A stretch of 6,116 nucleotides of DNA from Solirubrobacteraceae bacterium (GCA_030151725.1 JASLDD010000236.1:1-6116), one strand, 5' to 3'. Positions 1 through 6,023 are shown, numbered from the stretch's first letter. The notes: generated by a model not told the origin, from the letters alone. Program-made: numbers and translations.

Positions 1-111
1 CTGCTCTCGGCGCATACGACCTGCCGCCTACAAGAACGCTCGCTATTCGTCTATCTCACCGAGGCGCTCTCCGCCAGCGCCCGTGGCGATCCCGCGCCGC
101 TACTCACCTGA
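1..111 (+). CDS. IS66-family transposase, C-terminal fragment
   Basis: Frame 1 is open from the first base to TGA at 109-111 and gives 36 residues containing the stretches TCRLQERSLFVYLTEAL and ARGDPAPLLT. IS66 transposases typically end with a TCR-x-(Q/R)-x-R-(S/D)-(L/V)-F-x-(Y/F)-L helix followed by a short tail with a G-(D/E)-P-x-P-x-L motif, and both are visible. The catalytic DDE core lies upstream, outside the window, so whether the element is intact cannot be judged. The family call is from recalled family features, not a search. Confidence 0.7.
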   Translation: MLSAHTTCRLQERSLFVYLTEALSASARGDPAPLLT

Positions 112-136
112 GCGAGCCAGAGGACTGAACGGTTAC
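1..136 (+). mobile_element. Right end of an IS66-family insertion sequence
   Basis: The window opens inside the transposase C-terminus, which stops at 109-111. About 25 bp later comes CTGAACGGTTAC (125-136). Its reverse complement starts GTAACCGTTCAG, resembling the GTAA-starting terminal repeats known for IS66 elements, so the element probably ends at 136. The left end lies outside the window, so neither the matching repeat nor the target duplication (8 bp is usual in this family, which would be 137-144) can be checked. Assignment rests on protein resemblance plus the terminal GTAA rule. Confidence 0.6.
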
Positions 137-138
137 AA

Positions 139-170
139 AAACCCCTCGATTTGCAGGCGATTTGGGGTTT
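139..170. repeat. Inverted repeat AAACCCC / GGGGTTT beside the IS end
   Basis: AAACCCC at 139-145 is the exact reverse complement of GGGGTTT at 164-170. Inside, TCG (146-148) can pair with CGA (158-160), leaving TTT (161-163) bulged. It starts three bases after the putative IS66 end. It could be a hairpin, a remnant of a terminator for a gene interrupted by the IS, or part of a genomic repeat. No downstream T-tract is present. The remaining bases to 275 show no gene I can support. Confidence 0.4.
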
Positions 171-275
171 CCGCCCAGGTTTCGTATCTTTAACGGGTCG
201 GCAGCGTTCCCCCACACCGGTCGCGCTGGCCGTGTAGCCAGGAAGTTCCCTCGTCGTTCCGTTTGTTCTTCTTTC

Positions 276-911
276 ATGCCAATTGCTTTCAAAGAATGGG
301 CTGTCACCGTCCGCGCGCTAGCGGAAGGCGAGCAGCTCCTAACACTCCGCAAGGGCGTTCTGCCTCCGGGCGACAAGCCTTTCCGGCTCGCTCACGAGCG
401 ATTCTTCCTGTACCCCACCTTCGATCACCAGCCCGGCGATCTGGTGCGCGAGTCCCACCAGCCCGAGCTGCGCCGCGCGCTCGAGGAGGGTGTGTGGAGC
501 GATGGCGAGCCGCCGCTGCACTCGTTCGTCTCCGGCGCGCCCCTGCAGCAGCCCGACCGTGTCCGCATTCGCGCCTGGGCAGAAGTGACCGACCACTTCA
601 CCGTCGTCGACCCGCGCTGCGTGGACGCGCTATCCCCCTTCTACGTGTGGACGCCCGACTACGCCGAAAAGCGCCTCGGCTGGCGCGGACGCCAGCCTCT
701 GCACGTGCTCCTGCTGCGCACCTACCGCATCCCTCGCCCGGTGACCGTCAAGGTCAAGGACGACTACACCGGCCCGAACGCCTGGGTCGAGCTGCAGCGC
801 GAACTGCCGTTCGAGGGGACGCCCGTGCTCTCCGACGCGGAGTTCGAGCGGGCATCGGAAGAGATCCGCTCGATCGCTTCTGAAGCCGCCGGTCAGCCCG
901 TCCTCGTTTAG
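276..911 (+). CDS. DUF1802 family protein
   Basis: The product has 211 residues and no known biochemical role; the family is a conserved, presumably cytoplasmic bacterial protein. The family pattern is visible throughout: FKEWA at residues 5-9, LRKG at 24-27, the HERFFLYPTFDHQ block at 40-52, WTPDYAEKRLGWRGRQPLHVLLLRTYRI at about 125-152 (quoted in part: KRLGWRGRQPLHVL), and a closing AWVEL at 169-173. ATG 276 was chosen because DUF1802 proteins begin just before FKEWA. An in-frame TTG at 162 would add 38 residues without family character. No Shine-Dalgarno sequence precedes 276 (the leader is pyrimidine-rich), so start recognition is unclear. The gene stands alone, between an IS66 end about 140 bp upstream and a convergent operon, and stops with TAG. 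No signal peptide or membrane segment is seen. Confidence 0.85.
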   Translation: MPIAFKEWAVTVRALAEGEQLLTLRKGVLPPGDKPFRLAHERFFLYPTFDHQPGDLVRESHQPELRRALEEGVWSDGEPPLHSFVSGAPLQQPDRVRIRAWAEVTDHFTVVDPRCVDALSPFYVWTPDYAEKRLGWRGRQPLHVLLLRTYRIPRPVTVKVKDDYTGPNAWVELQRELPFEGTPVLSDAEFERASEEIRSIASEAAGQPVLV

Positions 912-951
912 ACGGTCGCAGACCGGCGCGATGCGGCGTCCTCGGTCGCTC

Positions 952-998
952 GTGTGCAAAGCACACCACGCGAACTGCCTGTGCCCCGAATGGGGTAC
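952..998 (+). terminator. Two tandem hairpins between convergent genes
   Basis: GTGTGC-AAA-GCACAC (952-966) is a perfect 6-bp stem with a 3-base loop. GTGCCCC-GAAT-GGGGTAC (981-998) is a 7-bp stem with one G-U pair in plus-strand RNA. They lie 40-87 bases after the stop of the DUF1802 gene, before the convergent operon's 3' end. Neither is followed by a U-tract, so intrinsic termination would be weak. The placement between convergent genes is the main argument. Confidence 0.35.
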
Positions 999-1025
999 GT
1001 CCTTGCCTCGCTTGATCTGCGACGT

Positions 1026-1047
1026 CTAAAGGGCGGGTCGGCTTTAG
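1026..1047 (-). terminator. Possible weak hairpin at the end of the cysM operon
   Basis: CTAAAG (1026-1031) and CTTTAG (1042-1047) form a 6-bp inverted repeat with a 10-base loop that overlaps the TAA stop (1046-1044) of the last gene of the minus-strand operon. The position fits a transcript end. The stem is short and AT-rich and no U-tract follows, so it may be chance. Confidence 0.25.
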
Positions 1048-1409
1048 GGGCGTTCCCAGGCGAGCGCTTCCCGGGCTGCCTCTGCTCCCGACTCCGGCAC
1101 CAGCACGTCGCGCCCTCCCATCATCGGCGAGTAGCCGGCGATCGAGCCGCGCAGCATGCTCGGAATCCCCTCCTCGAGCAGCAGGCCGGCGATGAATTCA
1201 GCCTGCATCAGGTTCTTGGCGCGAGCGACCGTCACGAGCGCACCATCTGCGTACTCCGGCTTGATCTTGCGGGCCTTCTCTCGCAGCTCGCCTCCTGGCA
1301 GCTCCTCGCTCGCCTGCTGAACGAGCGGCATCCCGCACGAGCCGCAGAAGCGCTCGCTGGCCGGATGTGTGCGAGCGCACTTTGGACAGACGAGCTCCTG
1401 GCCGCCCAT
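1044..1409 (-). CDS. Small zinc-ribbon protein with DUF2007-like domain
   Basis: The product has 121 residues. The N-terminus carries a four-cysteine zinc-ribbon signature: CPKC (C8, C11) and CGSC (C22, C25). After a charged linker (about 35-52), residues 58-120 (VTVARAKNLMQAEFIAGLLL, then GIPSMLRG and RDVLVPESGAEAAREAL) match what I recall of DUF2007, sometimes named putative signal-transducing protein: a compact alpha/beta domain often described as acting on inherited or bound partners, function unproven. ATG 1409 overlaps the mec stop as TGATG, and GGTGGTGG lies 4 nt before it, so translation is probably coupled to mec. A longer in-frame start at 1505 would lie inside mec and add only low-complexity Gly/Arg sequence. 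The product is likely cytoplasmic, with no membrane segment. A role in cysteine metabolism is inferred from the operon only. Confidence 0.8.
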   Translation of the reverse strand: MGGQELVCPKCARTHPASERFCGSCGMPLVQQASEELPGGELREKARKIKPEYADGALVTVARAKNLMQAEFIAGLLLEEGIPSMLRGSIAGYSPMMGGRDVLVPESGAEAAREALAWERP

Positions 1410-1822
1410 CAGTCCACCACCAGGGGAACCTCCCGCACGTCGCCCCCGTCGATCAAGTAGCAGCGGACCTCCGGCTCCTCCTCCGCCAGGCCCACGATCA
1501 CCCACTCGAGGCCGGGCCAGTTGGCCGCGAAGTTGATGTCCGTCTGGGAGGGATAGGGAGCGGTGTGGGTGTGGGAGTGGTAGATAGCGCCCACCTCCCA
1601 GCCCTCGCCTTCGAACTCGTCGGTGACCCTCAGCACCTCTTTGCCGTCGATCTCAAAGCGCTTGCGGCTGGCGTAGACGTTCGTCGCCCGGTGCACCCGC
1701 CGGGCGCGCGGCGACTCTCCGTCTGAGCCCTCCTCGTAGGCGATCATGCCGCAGCACTCCGCGTCGTACTCCGCGCGAGCGTGAGCGATCACATCCTCCA
1801 ACAGCGCCGCGGCGATGATCAT
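1409..1822 (-). CDS. mec: Mec-like JAMM-domain metallopeptidase (CysO-cysteine peptidase type)
   Basis: The product is a 137-residue MPN/JAMM (peptidase family M67) protein. The JAMM zinc site is complete: E22 in AECCG, then H82-x-H84-x7-S92-x2-D95 in HSHTHTAPYPSQTD. In M. tuberculosis, Mec (146 residues) cleaves the CysO-cysteine adduct made by CysM, releasing free cysteine and the ubiquitin-like carrier CysO. Similar length, the same HSHT-x-PS-x-TD core and adjacency to cysM favour that role over other JAMM functions. Start: ATG 1822 (MIIAAALLEDVI) falls 28 nt after the cysM stop; the upstream extension to 1957 would overlap cysM and has no domain character. No clear Shine-Dalgarno sequence precedes it, so translation may depend on cysM readthrough of ribosomes. 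The stop TGA shares its A with the ATG of the next gene. The carrier gene cysO is not beside it, unlike in mycobacteria. The gene symbol is assigned by analogy. Confidence 0.85.
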   Translation of the reverse strand: MIIAAALLEDVIAHARAEYDAECCGMIAYEEGSDGESPRARRVHRATNVYASRKRFEIDGKEVLRVTDEFEGEGWEVGAIYHSHTHTAPYPSQTDINFAANWPGLEWVIVGLAEEEPEVRCYLIDGGDVREVPLVVD

Positions 1823-1850
1823 GACCGGCGGGCGCGCGTGTGGAGCGCCG

Positions 1851-2822
1851 TCACCACCAGACTGTGGACTCGAGGTTCTCGATCTCCTCGACGGGCAGCG
1901 TGTAGATGCCGCTGGACAGGTACTTCCAGCCGTCATCGGCGACCACGAACACGACATTGCCCTCGTCGAGCTCGCCCGCTATGCGCACGGCGATGCTCGC
2001 GATCGCACCCGTCGAGACGCCCGCGAAGACGCCCTCCTCGTCGAGCAGCTTGCGCGTCCACACGATCGCGTCGTGGTTGGTGACGAAGATCTTGCGGTCG
2101 AGCAGCGAGATGTCGATGATCGGCGGGATGAAGCCGTCGTCGAGCGAGCGCAGTCCCTGCACGGGCTCGCCCTGCATCGGCTCGGCGGCCACGATCTTGA
2201 CGGCGTCACCGAAGGTCTCCTTCAGCCGGCGCCCGTTGCCCATCAGCGTCCCCCCCGTCCCCAACCCGGCGACGAACGCCGTGACCTCGTCGAGCTCTTC
2301 GAGGATCTCGAGCGCCGTGCCGTTGTAGTGGGCGTTGGGGTTGGCCTGGTTGCCGTACTGGTAGGGCATGTACACAGACGGGTCTTCTGCGGCCATCTCC
2401 AGCGACATCGCAACGGCGCCGTTGGAGCCCTGGTCGCCCGGCGAGTAGACGATCTCGGCGCCATACATGCGCAGCAGCTGCGTGCGCTCGGGCGTCACGT
2501 TCTCCGGCATCACAACCTTCAGGCGGTAGCCCTTGCGTTTGCAGATGAGGGCCAGCGAGATGCCCGTGTTGCCGGAGGTCGGTTCGAGGATCGTCTGCCC
2601 GGGCGCAATCGCGCCCTTCTCCTCGGCGTCTTCGATCAGCGCGCGCGCCACCCGATCCTTGACCGATCCGGTGGGATTGTGGGACTCGAGCTTGGCCCAG
2701 ATGCGCACGCCGGGCTTGGGCGAGAGATTGGGCAGCTCCACGAGCGGCGTGTTGCCGATCGACTGCACGATGTCGCCATAACGACCACCGCAGGGCCGGT
2801 TTCTGAGCCGCTCCGCCGCCAT
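1851..2822 (-). CDS. cysM: CysM-type cysteine synthase (O-phosphoserine sulfhydrylase)
   Basis: The product is a 323-residue PLP-dependent fold-type II enzyme, the same length as M. tuberculosis CysM. Visible sites: NTPLV (24-28), the PLP lysine K55 in NPTGSVKDR, the substrate loop PTSGNTG (81-87), the PLP phosphate loop GTGGT (188-192) and S270 in GVSTG. R225 in GLRSLDDGF aligns with Arg220 of M. tuberculosis CysM, the residue known to select O-phosphoserine over O-acetylserine. The C-terminus (VVADDGWKYLSSGIY, ending TVWW) also follows the mycobacterial enzyme. The predicted reaction is O-phosphoserine plus a sulfur donor (CysO thiocarboxylate in mycobacteria) giving cysteine or a cysteine adduct, in the cytoplasm. 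Start: ATG 2822 is preferred to TTG 2852. A TATATT box 10 nt upstream suggests an almost leaderless mRNA. It is the first gene of a cysM-mec-zinc-ribbon operon and is divergent from the secreted-protein gene. Confidence 0.92.
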   Translation of the reverse strand: MAAERLRNRPCGGRYGDIVQSIGNTPLVELPNLSPKPGVRIWAKLESHNPTGSVKDRVARALIEDAEEKGAIAPGQTILEPTSGNTGISLALICKRKGYRLKVVMPENVTPERTQLLRMYGAEIVYSPGDQGSNGAVAMSLEMAAEDPSVYMPYQYGNQANPNAHYNGTALEILEELDEVTAFVAGLGTGGTLMGNGRRLKETFGDAVKIVAAEPMQGEPVQGLRSLDDGFIPPIIDISLLDRKIFVTNHDAIVWTRKLLDEEGVFAGVSTGAIASIAVRIAGELDEGNVVFVVADDGWKYLSSGIYTLPVEEIENLESTVWW

Positions 2823-2832
2823 TACTTCACGG

Positions 2833-2838
2833 AATATA
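2833..2838 (-). promoter_or_regulatory. Candidate -10 box for the cysM operon
   Basis: Read on the minus strand, TATATT (5 of 6 matches to TATAAT) ends 10 nt before the cysM ATG at 2822. Transcription would begin a few bases before the start codon, giving a near-leaderless mRNA, a common arrangement in actinobacteria. No convincing -35 hexamer is seen at 16-18 nt spacing. Prediction from sequence only. Confidence 0.45.
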
Positions 2839-2889
2839 GCGAGGTCGACCAAAGGCTCCGAGGTGACCGCCGTTCAACATCCATAAAGC

Positions 2890-2895
2890 TACGAT
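2890..2895 (+). promoter_or_regulatory. Candidate -10 box for the secreted-protein gene
   Basis: TACGAT (4 of 6 to TATAAT, with the conserved TA and final AT) lies 16 nt before ATG 2912 and 10 nt before the alternative ATG 2906. No good -35 is visible. With the cysM box at 2833-2838 it makes this about 90-bp gap a probable divergent promoter region. Weak evidence. Confidence 0.3.
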
Positions 2896-2911
2896 TCCCG
2901 TGGGGATGCGG

Positions 2912-4615
2912 ATGGTTGACAAGTTCCAGCACTGGGATCGACGCGGAGCCGGGGTCGTGGGGATCCTGCTCGGCTGCTGTCTCTCTCTCAGCGCCCTCGC
3001 AAGCACCACGGCGGCGGCCCCCCTGTCGCCCTCGAGCCCGCTCTACAGCTCCGGCGCGTCGATCGTCGATGAAAATCCCTATGTGCGGGCCGAGTACAAG
3101 GGCACGATCACAACGACGCTCGTTGCGCCGCCGCTTCCAGAATCGGTGGAACAGCGCACCAGGACCGCGACCATGAGCTGGCAGGAGAGCGTCGCGGGGC
3201 CCGTCGATGAAATCGAGTACACCGGGGTGTACGGCAGCCGCTCGATCCACTGGAGGTTGGAAAAGCTCGAAGGCAAAGTCGTGGACAACGGGATCGGCCC
3301 GAGCGGGGAAGCGCTCTCGTGCACCGGGACGTTCTCGCCAGTCCGCTCAGACGTCGGCGAAGCTGGCGTCTACATCCCCGGGGAAACGCCCGGGCACCCG
3401 GCCTCCGGCGGCAACGCCCAGACAAACGCCGAGTACACCGTGCGCCCGCCGGGTGGACTTCCGGCGGGATTGCTCCTGAGCGCCGCCAGCGGCAACATCT
3501 CGACCTGCGAAGGCGACTTCTACGACGGAACCGGGCCGAGCACATGGGGATACGTGCAGGCCCTCGGCCCTAATGAACCGGCATGGTCGGACACCGTCGA
3601 GCCGACCGTGTCCTTCCCCGTCGGGGGCTCGCACACCCAGCCGCTCAACTTCGAATACACTTGCGCGCCGCCGGCGTGCGGCTCGGAGAGCGAGTACCGC
3701 GGCGGCGTGACCACGAAGTACGGCACCGTCTCGGTGAAGCTCGAATCGAGCATCACGTTCTCATCCCCCGGCCTCTCCTCCGGCTCGCCAACGACCCACA
3801 AACGCCAGCCGAGCAAAGGGCGTGAAGGCAAACCGCCCGGGCCCGTGACGTGTCCGTCGGGCTCAAAGCCGACCTGCGGCGACAAGAGACTGGCACAGGA
3901 ACACCTCAAGGGCCTGCTGCCGAACCTCGCCAACCAATGCGCCATCGCGGGACTTGGAAGCGGTCTGATAGTCGCGGGCCTGGCGGCGCCCGAGAGCGGC
4001 GTCGCCGCCGTGCTGGCCGCCGCCGGGCCGACCGGCGCCGAGATCTTCGCCCTCTCTGGTCCCGCGTGCGCGATCCTCATCAAGCAGGCCTACGACGACG
4101 CCAAGATCATCGAAGACCCTCCGATCGGCCACCTGCACGAGCTCGCGTGGCCGGCCGCCGCAGCCGCGGCCGCCCCGCAGCTCGTGCCCTGCACCACTTA
4201 CACCGGGACAATCGCCGCCTTCTGCCAAAGCCTGCGAAGCGACGCCACGCGCTACCTCGCGGCACTCAGCAGCGGGAAAGCCGTCGATGGGGCGTTGGTC
4301 CTCACTGTCGACCGCATCACCGGCGCCGCGCACGTCCACAACCGCTCCGCCCTGCGCCTGCAGTCGAGGCACGCTGTTGTGCTGCGCTCGCGCTTGAAAT
4401 CGGCCGCCGCCCGCCAGCAGACCGCCGGGCACGCGATCGCGGCGCTGATCGGCTCCCAGGGTCTCGGCATGAGCCTGACCGCCGCACAGCAGCAGGGCGG
4501 CGTCAACCGCGCGCTGTCGGGCCTGCGACGGCTCGGCATCGCGCCGGGCAAGTTGACGCACCTGACGGGCATCCGGCTTGCAGGATCGTCCAGCGACGTG
4601 CTCGCCGGGCTCTAG
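2912..4615 (+). CDS. Large secreted protein of unknown function, disulfide-rich
   Basis: I do not recognise this 567-residue protein. It starts with a Sec-type signal peptide: basic N-region (DRR), hydrophobic stretch about 13-30, and likely cleavage after ALA (28-30) or the following AAA. LLGCC inside the hydrophobic core is a poor lipobox, so lipidation is doubtful. Residues about 60-285 are Thr/Ser/Gly-rich and look beta-stranded, with two similar segments (EYKGTITTT near 61, EYRGGVTTK near 261). A Pro/Lys/Ser linker follows (about 286-325). Then comes an Ala/Gly-rich region with hydrophobic stretches at about 343-371 and 377-390, a run of seven alanines (415-421) and a basic amphipathic-helix C-terminus. 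Ten cysteines outside the signal (137, 199, 251, 256, 314, 322, 343, 386, 427, 438) suggest disulfides and extracellular life. Start ATG 2912 has GGA 6 nt upstream; GTG 2900 and ATG 2906 are in-frame alternatives. It stops with TAG. Confidence 0.75.
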   Translation: MVDKFQHWDRRGAGVVGILLGCCLSLSALASTTAAAPLSPSSPLYSSGASIVDENPYVRAEYKGTITTTLVAPPLPESVEQRTRTATMSWQESVAGPVDEIEYTGVYGSRSIHWRLEKLEGKVVDNGIGPSGEALSCTGTFSPVRSDVGEAGVYIPGETPGHPASGGNAQTNAEYTVRPPGGLPAGLLLSAASGNISTCEGDFYDGTGPSTWGYVQALGPNEPAWSDTVEPTVSFPVGGSHTQPLNFEYTCAPPACGSESEYRGGVTTKYGTVSVKLESSITFSSPGLSSGSPTTHKRQPSKGREGKPPGPVTCPSGSKPTCGDKRLAQEHLKGLLPNLANQCAIAGLGSGLIVAGLAAPESGVAAVLAAAGPTGAEIFALSGPACAILIKQAYDDAKIIEDPPIGHLHELAWPAAAAAAAPQLVPCTTYTGTIAAFCQSLRSDATRYLAALSSGKAVDGALVLTVDRITGAAHVHNRSALRLQSRHAVVLRSRLKSAAARQQTAGHAIAALIGSQGLGMSLTAAQQQGGVNRALSGLRRLGIAPGKLTHLTGIRLAGSSSDVLAGL

Positions 4616-4624
4616 CAGCAGCGA

Positions 4625-4640
4625 CTGGCCGCACAGCCAG
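4625..4640 (+). repeat. Short hairpin after the secreted-protein gene
   Basis: CTGGC (4625-4629) pairs with GCCAG (4636-4640) around a 6-base loop, starting 9 nt after the TAG stop. No U-tract follows, so at best it is a weak or factor-assisted terminator or mRNA 3'-end stabiliser. It also overlaps where a -35 element for the next gene would lie. Confidence 0.3.
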
Positions 4641-4648
4641 GGACGCAC

Positions 4649-4669
4649 TAAGATCTGCTCTTCAGAGCA
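4649..4669 (+). promoter_or_regulatory. Candidate -10 box with adjoining palindrome (possible operator)
   Basis: TAAGAT (4649-4654) resembles a -10 box (4 of 6). Two bases on, TGCTCT-TC-AGAGCA (4656-4669) is a perfect 6+6 inverted repeat sitting where transcription of the oxidoreductase gene would begin. A repressor site at the start point would suit this, but it could equally be an mRNA hairpin. The -35 match (CTGGCC, 18 nt upstream) is poor. Confidence 0.3.
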
Positions 4670-4677
4670 CCGCGACA

Positions 4678-4683
4678 GAGGGA
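4678..4683 (+). promoter_or_regulatory. Ribosome binding site of the GMC oxidoreductase
   Basis: GAGGGA ends 8 nt before ATG 4692 and is the best Shine-Dalgarno match before any start in this window. It fixes the start at 4692 rather than the in-frame ATG at 4578, which would overlap the preceding gene and add 38 residues ahead of the FAD-binding fold. Confidence 0.65.
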
Positions 4684-4691
4684 TTGCGAGC

Positions 4692-6023
4692 ATGGCCAAC
4701 GGGCACGACGGCTTCGACTACGACTGGTTGGTCATCGGATCGGGCTTTGGGGGCAGCGTCTCCGCGCTGCGCCTCGCCGAGAAGGGCTACTCGGTCGGAG
4801 TGCTGGAGTGCGGCAGGCGCTTCGCAGATGATGAGTTCGCCAGCTCCACGGGCGACCTGAAGCGCTACTTCTGGAATCCCCGGGTGGGGATGAAGGGGAT
4901 CTTCCGGCTGACCACCTTCAAGGACGTCTCGGTCGTCTCCGGCTGCGGGGTCGGCGGCGGCAGCCTCGGATACGCCTGCACGCTGTATGTCCCTCCGAAG
5001 AAATTCTTCGAGGATCGCCAGTGGGCGGGCATGGGCGACTGGGAGTCCGCGCTCGCGCCCCACTACGCCGAGGCACAGCGGATGCTCGGCGTGGTTCAGA
5101 ACCCGCACGAGGACCCCGCCGATCAGCTCCTGCGTGAGCTCGGCGAGGAGCTCGGCGTGGGCGACTCCTACAAACGCACACCCGTGGGCATCTACTTCGG
5201 CGAGCAGGGCAAGACGGTGCCCGATCCCTACTTCGGCGGCGAGGGACCCGATCGGACCGGCTGTCGTCTGTGCGGTCGCTGCATGGTCGGCTGCGTGCAC
5301 GGCGCCAAGAACACGCTCGTCAAGAACTACCTCTACTTCGCCGAGAAGCGCGGCGCCCAGGTGATGCCCGAACGCACCGTCGTCGACATCCGCGCGATCG
5401 GCTCACCCGACGGAAGCGAGGGCTATGAAGTCGAAAGCGTCCGCTCGGGCGCCTGGCTGAGAAAGGAACGCCGCGTGCAGCGCGCCCGCGGCGTTGTGGT
5501 GGCGGCCGGGCCGCTCGGCACCAACAGGCTGCTCCAGAGCTCCCGGCTGAATGGTTCGCTGCCTCGCATCTCGACGCGCCTGGGCGAGCTGGTGCGAACG
5601 AACTCGGAGTCGATCCTGACGGTGACCGTGCCCGAGAACTACCACGACGACCTGATCAAAAGGGTCGCGATCACCTCCTCCATCTACCCCGACCCGAACA
5701 CTCACATCGAGACCGTCACCTACGGCGACGACGGCGACTCGATGCGGATGCTCTACACGCTGATGACCGGCGACGGCACCCGCGTGACGCGGCCGCTGAA
5801 GCTGCTCGCGCAGATGCTCCGCCACCCCGACCGCTTGCGCAAGGTGCTCTTCGCCAAGCGCTGGTCACGGCGCACGATCATCATCCTCGTGATGCAGACG
5901 CTCGACAACGCGATCGCGCTGCGTCCGCGCAAAGGACCGCTCGGCTCGTTCTGGCTGAGCACCGAGCAGGACCCCGAGCGCCCGAACCCGACGTTCATCC
6001 CGATCGCCAACCAGGCCGCCTAA
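4692..6023 (+). CDS. GMC-family oxidoreductase (cholesterol oxidase/ChoD-like), stopped early
   Basis: The reading gives 443 residues to TAA 6021-6023. It is an FAD flavoenzyme of the GMC type, resembling mycobacterial ChoD: Rossmann motif GSGFGGS (16-22) with the ribose-binding E39 in VLECG, then SGCGVGGGSLGYA (83-95), the Cys cluster C191-x2-C194-x2-C197-x3-C201 running into GAKNTLVKNYLYFAEK (204-219), a second nucleotide-contact segment VVVAAGPLGTNRLLQ (268-282), and RLGELVRTNSES (296-307). The expected role is oxidation of a sterol-like or other alcohol, substrate unknown. ChoD-like proteins are usually about 550-580 residues, so about 100 are missing. The frame continues past the stop with family sequence, so the stop is probably a nonsense mutation or a base error. 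As read, the product lacks the catalytic His/Asn region and should be inactive. The start is set by a strong ribosome binding site; a monocistronic or downstream operon cannot be judged here. Confidence 0.85.
   Translation: MANGHDGFDYDWLVIGSGFGGSVSALRLAEKGYSVGVLECGRRFADDEFASSTGDLKRYFWNPRVGMKGIFRLTTFKDVSVVSGCGVGGGSLGYACTLYVPPKKFFEDRQWAGMGDWESALAPHYAEAQRMLGVVQNPHEDPADQLLRELGEELGVGDSYKRTPVGIYFGEQGKTVPDPYFGGEGPDRTGCRLCGRCMVGCVHGAKNTLVKNYLYFAEKRGAQVMPERTVVDIRAIGSPDGSEGYEVESVRSGAWLRKERRVQRARGVVVAAGPLGTNRLLQSSRLNGSLPRISTRLGELVRTNSESILTVTVPENYHDDLIKRVAITSSIYPDPNTHIETVTYGDDGDSMRMLYTLMTGDGTRVTRPLKLLAQMLRHPDRLRKVLFAKRWSRRTIIILVMQTLDNAIALRPRKGPLGSFWLSTEQDPERPNPTFIPIANQAA

Noticed and set aside
162..190. 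Promoter TTGGGG (162-167) and TATCTT (185-190) with 17-nt spacing
   Set aside because: The spacing is right, but the matches are weak (3 of 6 and 4 of 6) and the -35 overlaps the inverted repeat. Not strong enough to annotate.
162..275. TTG-initiated N-terminal extension of the DUF1802 protein
   Set aside because: The extra 38 residues lack family similarity and would begin within the inverted repeat. ATG 276 directly precedes the conserved FKEWA motif.
912..1043. Small gene or RNA gene in the convergent gap
   Set aside because: Only short hairpins are visible. No start with a ribosome binding site, and no tRNA-like fold, was found.
1815..3176. 453-codon open frame on the plus strand
   Set aside because: It is antisense to cysM and mec, which have complete catalytic motifs. 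Its translation is Arg/His/Asp/Val-rich shadow sequence with no domain, as expected for long antisense frames in GC-rich DNA.
3863..4699. 278-codon open frame on the minus strand
   Set aside because: It is antisense to the secreted-protein gene, low in domain character, and has no ribosome binding site. The plus-strand frame has a signal peptide and a plausible start.
3850..4860. 336-codon plus-strand frame overlapping two genes
   Set aside because: It is extremely Arg-rich with frame-shadow composition. It overlaps both the secreted protein and the motif-supported oxidoreductase start.
6021..6023. TAA reassigned as a sense codon
   Set aside because: The zinc-ribbon gene ends normally with TAA, and all other frames end at ordinary stops. 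A point mutation or error is simpler.
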